Assembly: GCF_014356525.2 (NCBI RefSeq) | Contig: NC_052506.1 | Location: 20,673,916 to 20,737,915, forward strand | Length of the DNA stretch: 64,000 nt | Reading direction: 5' to 3' | Source of the DNA: Nilaparvata lugens | Lineage: Eukaryota; Arthropoda; Insecta; Hemiptera; Delphacidae | In this document: positions 41,080 through 53,000 of the stretch, piece after piece | Layout: the number at the start of each line of letters is the position of its first letter | Numbering within the stretch: the stretch's first letter is position 1 | Program-made: the position numbers and the translations under genes | Notes under the pieces: generated by a model | Databases searched by the model: none | Seen by the model: the letters and a program-made list of their open reading frames with translations, nothing else | Told to the model about the DNA's origin: nothing

Positions 41080-44000
41080 CTGCAATTCACAACACAATCA
41101 TTAGAAAATACATAGACATTAAAAGCAAGTACATAAAATCACCCTCGTACTTGCCACTACCCACGCACAAGATAAAAAAAGCTCTTAAGGGCAATAAAAA
41201 GTTGATATACTCACTTATCGAATAGAAGTGTATCTGATGTCATGATTAGTTGCTGTAGTAGCCTAAAGACGCCCATCTCTTTCAGTTTGGCTTGTCGCTC
41301 AGCCGAGCCACTCTCATCTTTCCAGACTAGATTTGATATACAGAAAATTGCTGCTATTTGTAGTTTTACATTATTGTGCATCTGAAAACACAAATACATC
41401 AAGTTAGGACAATGACTTTAGGTGAAAAACAAATTATACATCAAGTTAGGATAAAAACTTTAGAAGAAAACCAAACAGATTTTTCCATATTTAGACATCT
41501 CCCATATAAATTAAATGGAATAATTCCATTTATTTATTATTTCAGTGTTTAATTTTCTTCAATTATTGAAGAAAATTAAACACTGAAATAATAAATTGAC
41601 ATTGAAGCTCGAATTTTACTGTAATTAAATTTGATTCATGAAGAAATTCTCATCATTTGAAAAAATGATTCAATATTCCATCTGAACATTGAATGTTACT
41701 TGAAATGCATTTGATTCATGAGGAAATTAGTTTGGATCTGAAACACCTGAAGACAGATAGAAATGGGCCAACAGTCACAATGTGAATAAGTAATGACACA
41801 CATTAGCTTATCGAATCTTTTGTTTGTTGAATAAATAACATTAATTTCAAACACTTATTGAGAGGCATCAATACAGCGTTATGCTAACTGTTTCATCAAC
41901 ATTATAAAAACATTCGGTAATATGAAAGAGATTTGATAAATCTGAGTAGTTCAATCACTGTTGCAAAGCTATGAAATATCACAAGTAAAATACCATTTCT
42001 GGAAATTTGATCTAACCATTATCTTACGAATCCTCACATAGATTTGTGCAAATTACAAATCATTATGGCCTTACACACTTATAGAATTAGATTATTACTA
42101 ATTCTCAGCATTAATTAGGTGTGATAAATAATACAATAATAATTAAATTTTGATAGATTTGTGTGAAAATTGAACCACAATAAAATTAGACTGATAGTCA
42201 TCCAATCAATGCTTTCCTTTACAGAAGTTTTATAGATTATAATTTCTATCAATAGTATAGATAATGTACTTTATGCATCCAAATGATTGGATTTATTCTG
42301 CGCAACATTGATAGGTTTGGGGGATCTTGAAAAGTTTAATCTAATCATTAGCCCAAAACTTCATATTCGTCTGTTTTAAAAAGTAATGCAACAATAATAT
42401 TTCCAATTACAATTACTAGTTCAGTTCAATACTCAGAAGTACTTTTGTAAATCGAAGATAAAATCTTCAAGATATGAAAATGTAAATACCATCTTCCTGT
42501 GTCCTGACTTGTTCCTTTCTAGAGTATTCTCAGTCATCAGACTGGTTTGATGCGTTCTCCATGTTGCCTTATATTATTTCAATTGTTCCATTAATTCCAG
42601 TTGATTTCCGAACCTTCATAATAAAGTGGATTGTAAACATCACTATAGATAGCATAGATTGGACAATAAATTGTCCATAGTCTGCAGCATTTTAATTTCG
42701 TTAATGCATTTTAAGGAGAACAGGAATAACATCAATCTTGGAAATAACGTATTGTCTTAAGTCTTACTAGAAACATTTCTTTATTGATAACAAACCGTAC
42801 ACATATCCTTACTAGTAGTGGATGAATATAAAATCATATAATTTTTATAACAAGAATATTATGCTATCACTTTGTGATTGAGAGAATGTCTATCAGTTAG
42901 AAGGATCTTTCCTAAAAGTTTTAAGCAACTGCCATGGGGAACATACCATGTAATCCTGTAACTTTTTCAATACATCTTCATTAGCCATGATGTAATCTTT
43001 TGCAGAATCACCATCTCCAATATTCGCCAGAATACATAGAGCTTGTTCTTTCACTTCAGCTGAGTGGTTTCCTTCAAGGATCAAGATTACAGCCTAGATA
43101 GAAAAGATGAAAAGCAATAATTATTATCATTATTATAATATTATTATCATGTATCACAAGCGTAAGAAACAATTTTCAACTCATCATATTTGGAATTCTA
43201 GGACCCAGTTATCACAAGCGTGAAAAACTTAATATTTTTAGCCCCTCATCATTCAAAATCTTGGACCCGGTCGCCACAAAAGCATGTTACATTTTAATCG
43301 TGATATGCCACAAAAACCAATCAGATAAGACTTTTTTAAAAATAAAGCTTCTAATTGGTTCTCGTGGCTTATCACGATTAAAATTCAACAGGCTTTTGTG
43401 CCTAAAGCTTTCAAAATAAATGTACCTCTTGTAGTTCTGGACGGTTTACGATCTGTACAGGTGGTATAGACTCAAATAGCTATAATCTAAATCAAATAAG
43501 TTGAAACTTGAGCTTCCAGCAGACCCAATGTGCATGGCAGGATTGTGTGAAATTGTGACAATCTCATGCAAGCCCATGTGATTGAATATATTCAATAAGA
43601 TGACACCATAAATTCTCACACAATCTGGCAATCCCGATATATTTATTGAGTAAGCTCAAGTCTCTCCTTATATAAGTATTCTGGGTAATCAGTAATTTAC
43701 ATTGAATGAAAAAGACTAAGAAATTGTCAAAAAACCACAGATTTATAAATAATTTCTAAGTAGAATGAGAAATAATTTTTAAGTATCTATAAATCTGTGG
43801 TTTTTTGACAATTTCTTAGTCTTTTTCATCCAATATGAGTAATTACCACAATATCAACTTCTCAACTACACAAAAAGTAATTTAGCCTACAGTAATCGAG
43901 TGTTTTTTATACATTTCTACTGCGTGAGTGTGCAGTGAACATATACTTTATCAAATCAAATCCAATTCCAAACATCAATAAAAATGAATCATTCTAGCGT

Positions 44001-47000
44001 AGTAGAATGTGTATTTAGAACACTCAACACAAGATACACTTTCACATGACAAAGTACTAAGAATATTTAATATTACCTGCATTATTTGATTTCCATGTAA
44101 ACCCATAATGTGATCAATGTGAGGTTTTGTAGAGAGCAGGTTCCTTAGTAGACCGAGTGTCTTCATGAGGACATTGACCTGTGGGTCGGATAGTAACCGG
44201 AAAATTTGATCTGTTCCTAAAGTGTTCAAAATTTGTGATTTGATCTTCTGTTCAGCCTGGAACGCCATATTCTGTAAAAATACGTACTATTATTATAAAA
44301 AAATCATTACTATACCATTATTCATCTAAAGGAATAATCAATTGTTCAAGTACTGAAAGTAAACCCCTGTGAAATAATAGTGTGTAGTGGGAAAATGAAC
44401 GACTGAAATGTTCTTGCATTCATCAGCATCTTTAAAAAAAACCTGGAACTAATAGTTTCCTATGGAGAATATGAAGCTTATAAGAATTGCTCAACTTTTT
44501 AGACCCTTTTGGGTTGGTCATAGTTATGAATGCCCTATATGTTTTACCTGAAAAATTTAGTTCGATTTCGAACGTTGGAATAGAATTCATATGGAATGTT
44601 GATACTACTGAACATTCTAATACTGTACTTCAACTAACCACTTTATAGCAATGTTCCCTGAAGCTGCTTACATACAGTGTGTAGCCGGGTGTTAGCAACG
44701 CAACAGAAGTGGAATAATTCTTTCAAAACATAAAAAGTGTGAATTTGTTTACATACTGAGTTGATAGCAACGCGACTAGTGAAAGATTTGGAAACTAGAA
44801 TTCTACAGTGTTCTAGTACTGCTACAGCTAGTACTGTTGCTCTCTATTTGTAAGCAAACACATTATTATTTTAAAATTTATCTATAATTATATTATATTA
44901 TATAAAAGTGAAATGGCACTCACTCACTGACTGACTGACTCACTCACTCACTCGCAGAACTAAAAATCTACCGGACCAAAAACGTTCAAATTTGGTAGGT
45001 ATGTTCAGTTGGCCCTTTAGAGGCGCACTAAGAAATCTTTTGGCAATATTTCAACTCTAAGGGTGGTTTTTAAGGGTTTAAAGTTCGTCTTTTAGCATGT
45101 ATATTCTTCTTATTCTCTTAATTATAAATGAAAAATGCCATACCATATGTTAATATAGAACTATAATCTATAGAGAGTACCTCTTCGAAACAGTTGTTAA
45201 CTGGTAACTAAATTAATAATTTTGTCAGGTTGGCATTAAGTTGAGTTGACTTTGTTAGGTTGGCACCAAGTTGAAGATAGAAATGCACTTATCGCGGAAA
45301 AATTGATCGGGCACTGCTACTTCAATCAGAACTATTCCTGGGAATATATTACTAGCCGTCAGGCTCGCTTCGCTCGCCATATCCGTTTAGCCAGACGTTT
45401 AGTCTGGACCCCCGACTGGATCGTCTTAACATTATGATAAAAATGCTCAAATGAAAAATGCAGGCGAGCCTGCTGACCTCATTCTTGGACGATCCAGTCG
45501 GCGGTCCAGGGGGCGGAGCCCCCTGGCTAGACGGATATGGCGAGCGAAGCGAGCCTGACGGCTAGTAAAACATAAACTCAGGAAGTGAAAGTGCAAATTT
45601 TTAGTGAGAAAACATGAAGAACCCAATATATAATCTATAAACTTGAGTGTTAATAGGAAATGACATTGGGTAATACGGCAAGGCAGAACATCCAAAAAGA
45701 TCTCTCTGCCGATAAAAGCCTTATGAATAAATAAATTACTAAGGCCGGTTACAGAGCTCGACCCACCGTCAGTGCGTATGTATCATATTGTACCATCCTA
45801 ACCATACTCATCCATAAATCAGTTTTACACATTCAGAGCTCGACCGACCGTCATTGCGTATGCACCATCCTGACCATACGCATCCATACATAAGTTTTTC
45901 TGACTCACAAAAGGGACGCATTTACTGATTGTTTAATTGCAGCTTATTATCTTCGCAAACGAAAGATTAAAAGACGTAGCTATCAAATTCACCCGATGGT
46001 CGCCAGAAGAGCATTTCAAAGGGAATTTAGTACCATTATATACATCATTGCTTGGGGATGAAGATACATTTTTTAACTACCTCAGAATGCCCATCAGAAA
46101 TTTTGATGAGTTATTTCGAGCTTGTATCACCATTGGGAATACGATCAAATAAATGTAGATAATATTAATAATATATGATTTTTCCAATAAAAAATTTAGA
46201 AATTATTGAAGAAATTTATAGAAAAACTCTGAATTCAAATATGACACTATTAATTGAATTCATTCATTATGCTATTCAATTCAATATCAGCTGATTGTCG
46301 GGCTGAGGTGTCAGCACATCGGTTATGTTACAATCGGGCTACTGATCAGTACAACTACTCTGAAAGCTTCTATTTCTTTCAATAGCGCGTCAGTCGACCG
46401 ATGGAACGGATGCGCACGAGCTCGACCGATGGTTTTCGTACGCAGTGTAAAACGCATGGCCCTGACCGTGCCGTCAGTCCTGCTCTGTACGGATACATGG
46501 AATATCTATGGAAAAGACAAGCGCGACTGACGTACGCACTGACGGTCGGTCGAGCTCTGTAACCGGCCTAAGGGTCAAAACATAGTTAAGCGGCTAAGGT
46601 AAAGTGTAGCAGAGAGTTTTCAAGTAATGCATGTATCTAAATACCTCAGCTTCCTCCTACCTTCGCCACTCCATTATATTCTGAAACATTTGAATACATG
46701 CATTACTTTTCAACAATCTCAAGCCTCTTATCTGATACTCTTGATCTTCGTCGCTCCTGTATGTTTTGACCCTTAGGCAGACAAAATTACTTAGGAATGT
46801 GGATCATGTGAAAAAGTTTGGATATGCTTAGTAATGTGTCTACAGAAAATCAATATTGTGCCCTACAAAGAGAACTTACATTCGAAGTACACATTTTGCA
46901 ACCCACATTGTGCACATAAGACACATTATTTGAATTTCAATGTGACTTCAAAAAGATATAAAAAATTCATGAGTGGTTCTAAAAACAAAGTTCAAATGAA

Positions 47001-50000
47001 AAATTTACATGCCTTCAATTCTACAATAGAAAATCCACAGTAACTGACACGGAGTATTTGGAATCATACATTTTTGAAAATAAGTTTTCAATAAAGGTTA
47101 ATAAACCTTCAATTATATAACATAATTTTAAATCCACAGTAGCTTACACGAATTATTGGGAATCATACATTTTTGAAAATGAGTTACACATATAAAACGT
47201 AAAAATCATGAACTGACCATCAACGCCCAAATGCCGTTCAATCGGAGAGCAGGGTCGGGCCTTCGCGTGAGATTACATAGCAGATCAACGGCTCCTGACT
47301 CCAAGATTGGCTCTTTCGATGGCGAAAAGTCTAACAATAGATTGCACAGTGTCGAAGAGGCTACGCTGAGGATGTCGTCGCTCGCTCCCTGGAGCAGGTG
47401 CATCAGCGGTTTCCAAACTGAGTGGTCCTACAAAAGTAATTAAAACTTGGTAAGTTTACTACATTTAAAAAGTGTGATACATTGCTATTTATTATTATAA
47501 CAATTCAAGAATTTTTAACGGAAAGCACTCTTCGTTTAGAAGTATTAAGGAGTGCACATACGATTTATGCGACACGAACACACGCGCATTCGCTTTTTAT
47601 CAGCTAATCTTCAGTAGAACTATATTTGTACAGAAACAGTAAGATACAAATATAATAAGCATAGCATCAGCTGATGAAAAGCGAAACGCGCGTGATCGTG
47701 TATTTTTCGTGGCACATTTCGTGTGCTTACAAGTCTATAAGCACATTTAGAATTGCACTAAGCGACGAATTTCATTAATTTCTCTTTAATTTTCATCTGT
47801 CAATTATTACAATATAGCTGATTGTTCAATAAATTTTACAAAGTTAGGAAAATTATCAATCAGAATGAAGAAAGAATTTTAATTCCGATAGTATAATAAT
47901 ATCGGGGGACCGACCGAGCTTCGCTCTGGAGTACAAAATCATAGAAAATCTGTTACTGAAGAGGAGATTATAATAATATATTTATAGTTTATACAGAAAG
48001 GTTCTGTCTAATCACAGTAGATTGAGATTCCCAGTGGGATGCAAAAATCTCTCTCACAAAGGCCCTGTTGCACAAAAGCCGATTAAATTTTAATCCTGAT
48101 TAATTTCACGTGAAAAAATCAGAGAAGACCAATTTAAAAAGACGGCTCCTCTGATTGGTTCTCCTGAAATTAATCAGGATTAATCAGGCTTTGGTGCAAA
48201 CGGCACTAAGTACCTGATGGAGTGATTGCAATAGTTCAACAGCTGAGTCATAATTTTGTCTCAGTCCCACTCGCTCACTCACTTCCATTATCGACAGACG
48301 ACGAAATTATCAGCTCTTTTTCCAAGGATGAATATTTTATTACTATCCTTTTTTGTCCTTCAGCGAGTTTTCCCAGGGATGAGACCTAGTGGAATTGAAT
48401 TTCTATATCATAAACCTACTATGTTCCAAATTTCGTGAAAATCGTTAGAGCCGTTTTCGAGATCTGTTGGACATTCATAAATACACAAATAAATACATAA
48501 AAACATACAGAAATTGTTCGCTTAATATAATAGGATTGTAATGTAACTATATAATTCGGCGGTGTTTTAACAAAAATAATAGTCGATTCTTGGAAAATGA
48601 TAAAAAGAGAGAGATAGAGATAAGAGATGCTCACTTGGAATGTGGTGCGCAACTGTTGAACAGAGCGAGAGAGAGAGTGCAGACAGCGGACTGCGGCCAG
48701 ACGGACGCGTGCACTGGGGTCCTGCAGGCCGGACACAATGTGCCCCATCAGGTTGTCAGTCTCGATTATCTTCTTCCGAATGTCCTCGTCGTTGGCGCCC
48801 AACGATGCAAACGCCTGCTCACAACAAAATGCACAATTCATTAACTCTTTACATTTCTTCATTCGACATCATTAATATTTGTGACAAAATTGAACCATAC
48901 TGATTGTTGAGTAACAAAATTTTGTTGGGTATTGACACAGAGAAAAGATAGCATAAGAGGATATCCCATGGTATAGGGCGTTTATGTTCCAAATTTCACT
49001 ATTAACTCAAGCCGATAGTCCTAGTTGTTCTTATCGTGAAGCTTTGTGACGCTGAAAGGGAACACACATGATATATACCATGGGGATATCTTCTTATGCT
49101 ATATTTTCTCTGTGGTATTGATCAGTCAAAGACTCTCTATTATATGAAGGACTAATAGCAAATGCTTACAATATCAATTCAAACATAAATATTCATGTAT
49201 TAATTCTCGAAAGAATTTGAAGTTTTGGTTCAGAAACAAGTAAATAACTTGAATGAAAGAAATATATATTATTATTAATAGACTTTCATATTTAGTAATT
49301 AATAAGTATACAGTCACATATAAAATTAAGAGAATGGAGCAATAGAATTGAATTGAATTCAGTTTATTTCGCCAAAATTATACATGATTATAATATCATA
49401 AAAGGGCATAAAATGCATGCAGCACAACATAACTGTGTGAAATAAAACTTGAGACACCGTGACATTTGAAAATAAGACTGGTATCTATAAAAAAATATTG
49501 TTATAAATAAATTGCTTTGGACTATATAGTTTAGCCTAACATCTGAGTACAATGCACTGCTTAGTAAAATTTCTTAACCCTAATAATGAAATAGTAATTG
49601 CCCACATAGGCCTATTAGGCCTGTTCGTGTGTCAATGAGTTCAGAACTGTACAATATGTTTTATTCTACTGATAGTAATTGTTATTTAATAATTTTATAA
49701 GACACACACACACACATACACATTCACAGAATGATAGCATTCAATGTATTGATGACATAATTCATAGTTTTCAATTTAAAATCATAACTAGAAACCAATA
49801 TTGGACCAATTCTCATTGCTAAAATTGTTGTTAATCGATATAACTATAATATTGAAATAGTTAAAAGTTAATATCAGTTTTCAAAGTCAATATCGACGTG
49901 AGTATTGCATGAGAGTAATTTTCATTGCAAGCTAACCATTTTCATTGAAACACTACTTAGTATGAAATAGGATGAAGAAAAAGAAAAATAGAACAATAGT

Positions 50001-53000
50001 AGCCTATTGAATTGTATGAGTAATGTAATCTTGAAATTACTATAAAAAATTGGAACTGTGAATCCTGCCCTCAAGCTTAACCTTACAATTTATTTGTCAT
50101 TGTTTTTTGGAAATCATCATAATCATTATTATTATTCACATTGATTCGGTGAAGTTGAAGGGTAGAGGATACTTTCAAGTTCCGATTCCGTTGAATATTC
50201 AAATTTCAAAGTTAGCACAGGATGAATTACGATAGTTAATATTTTACTTATTGGATGAAGCAAACAAGCAGAATATGTGGAGAAGGAGAAACAGACAATT
50301 ACTCAAAATTATCATTTTTCTTATGCCCGTATGCACAATTTTGGTTTAAACGGAGAAAGATCAGCTTTTGGTATGAAGCCGGAATGAAACGCATTATAAT
50401 AATGTGAACCACACATGATGTCATAATATATGATAATATCTGCATATTATGTAGAGCAGTTATACATAGAAGGTGCACATGACTCTTCAATTTGTTTCAT
50501 AAAATGTCCAAAGATTTAGGTTATGTACAAATCTACATTCACACTCAATCATTCATGTCGAGAACTGCAAATCAGACTAATATTATTTATTCTTATGGTT
50601 TTTTAGCAGATATATCCTTTTGAATGTTCTGCATCGCCGTATTACCCAATGTAGGGGTCAAGCCACATGAAGCGTTTTTACACTGGCGGCGGACGAGTAG
50701 GCAGGGCAAAAAGCTCTCCGATTGGCTGATTATCAGCTGGTGGCGTTCGGGAATCAGCTGATAATCAGCCAATTGGAGAGCTTCCTGCCTTACCGACTCG
50801 TCCGCCGCCAGTGCAAAAACTCCTGAAACCCCGCTTCATGTGGCTTGGTCCAAAACCCTTTAGTTTTACTTTTACTTCTCTCTTACTCTTTTACTTAATT
50901 AATATCTTCCTTTATACACTCAAGTTTGTAGGTTATATATAGAGTTAGTTTGCAAATCGCAATGTTTCATTAATGCAAATCAGACTCACACGAAAGGCAG
51001 CCTGCTTCATGTCCTGCTGGATCTGTATGTCATGCAGGACGACGTTATTGTTGTTGTTGTTCTCGGGCTGGTAGTGGAGCAGGTCGGCGAGGGTGGGGAT
51101 GAGGTGGTTGGAGATGGAGGCCAGTCGCTGCAGCTCGGTGTCCACCTCGGTCAGGTAGGCCAGCGTCTCGGCCGCCACTATTCGCTCAGAGCACGGCCGG
51201 TCCTTCTTGCATAGCACCACCTGAAACCAACAAATTCACCACACTACACTACAGTTCAAATTGGTCAAGTTTCCTTGCATTAAAGAAAACTAGAACCTAA
51301 AAACCAGAAACTTGAATCCACTATACAAATATAAATCCTTCTCAATGTTTTCTTAAATACACTTGTTTCAAGAGACCTTTACATTAATAAACGTCTAGTT
51401 TATTATCGAATAATTTTCACCTGAAACTATTTAGGTAATGATTATTCAGGTAAATTATTCTCTGAAATAATTCAGGTAGATAATTATTTGAAAAAACACT
51501 TCACCCACATGGGCTACTTTTTAACAAATTAAAAACAATATAAACATATTGTAGTACCCTTCATTTGTTAGCAACGGGTTGGGTAGTCAGAGTTGGCACG
51601 GAACTTTTTGTGTTCTAATACAATGTATACTGCTTATACTTTGGGTATTTTATAAAAGATTTAACATGTTGAACTATTTCAAAGTTTACTCACACTCTAT
51701 TTATTTTTTACTTTGAGTCAAGTTCAATAAGTTACTAGGTAATTAACTTGATTCATTTTCTTTTATTTTATAAAAGATTTAACATGTTGAACTATTTCAA
51801 AGTTTTTTAAAAAATAAAGGGTACTACAAGATTTTCGTATTGTTTTTATTATCTGAAATTATTCAGGTACATTATTCAAGTTTCCTTGAATAAGGAAAAA
51901 AACTTGAAACTACAAAAACAGATATCGAAAGTAAAACAAATTCACCACACTAGAGTAGAGTTTACATTAGTCAGGTTTCCTTGAATTAAAAAAAAACTTG
52001 AAACTACAAAAACAGATATAGAAAGTAAAACAAATTCACCACACTAAAGTAGAGTTTACTTTGGTCAAATTTCATTGAATTGAAGAAAACTTGAAACTAC
52101 AAGAGCTTGAAACAGAAAGTTCAACAAATTCACCACACTCTAACTCGACGTCACGGCACGGCACGACACGACATGGCAGAAAGCTCTTCGGTTGACTAAT
52201 TCAGTTGACGTATTGAGAATCAGCCAATCGTAGAACTTTCTGTCACTAGGTGTCGTGCCCTGCCGTGGAGGAATCGGTAAGTGTAAAACAGCCAATGTTC
52301 AAATTTTTGTATATATCACACAAAGTAAAGTGTGAAGTAAACCGAATATTAGATAATAAATAATGATAATAATAATTAGGTTATCACCATGTATAACCAA
52401 TACACATCTATGAATGAGAAACCTTTATAGAAAGATTGGGACCCTATGAAATGGGCCCCTATTTTCCAAGAATTAACAATCATTGTTAAGCTATTTCTTG
52501 GAAAAAATGTATTTAATGGGTAATTTTTCTAATTTGATTGTATGGTATGAGATGTTGTGGTATTTCTCCATAATTGTAAGAATAAGACGTTGATATTGTC
52601 AATACCACTTTTATTTATTCGAAATTAATTCATAATTCAGTACCAGGTTTCAAAGGGTAATTTTTCATTTCATTTGAGGAAGCTATTTATTTTTGTAGTA
52701 CTGAAAACTTGTTAATGCTCTATTAAAACATCTAAAATCAGCGGAAATTGTGCCTACTTCTTCTAAAAGCGATTCGGATAGTTGGAGTGCTGTTGTATAT
52801 TGGTGTAGCATACCAGTATTGGAAGAGTTTTGAAGAGTATTTTGGGATCATCTGAAGACACGGCTCCAGCCCTGTGAAGGTAGGTCATGCATCTTGCTGA
52901 AGCTAGCTGCATTTCAGTAGGCTTCTGCCTACTCATATGACCTACGATTATGTCAGGTACCGCCTTACCACCATAACTGAAAAAAGAAACTTAGGTTTAA

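Noticed and set aside
40903..41097. ORF ending ...FVQFTAAF as the ARMC8 C-terminus
   Set aside because: It runs through the acceptor at 41080; the in-frame spliced reading ends [11 protein letters not shown] and matches the family end.
45246..45695. [14 protein letters not shown]s as arginine-rich proteins
   Set aside because: They are translations of the GCGAGCGAAGCGAGC repeat, open by composition in both orientations.
48590..48903. Plus-strand ORFs
   Set aside because: Antisense to the ARMC8 exon 48635-48814.
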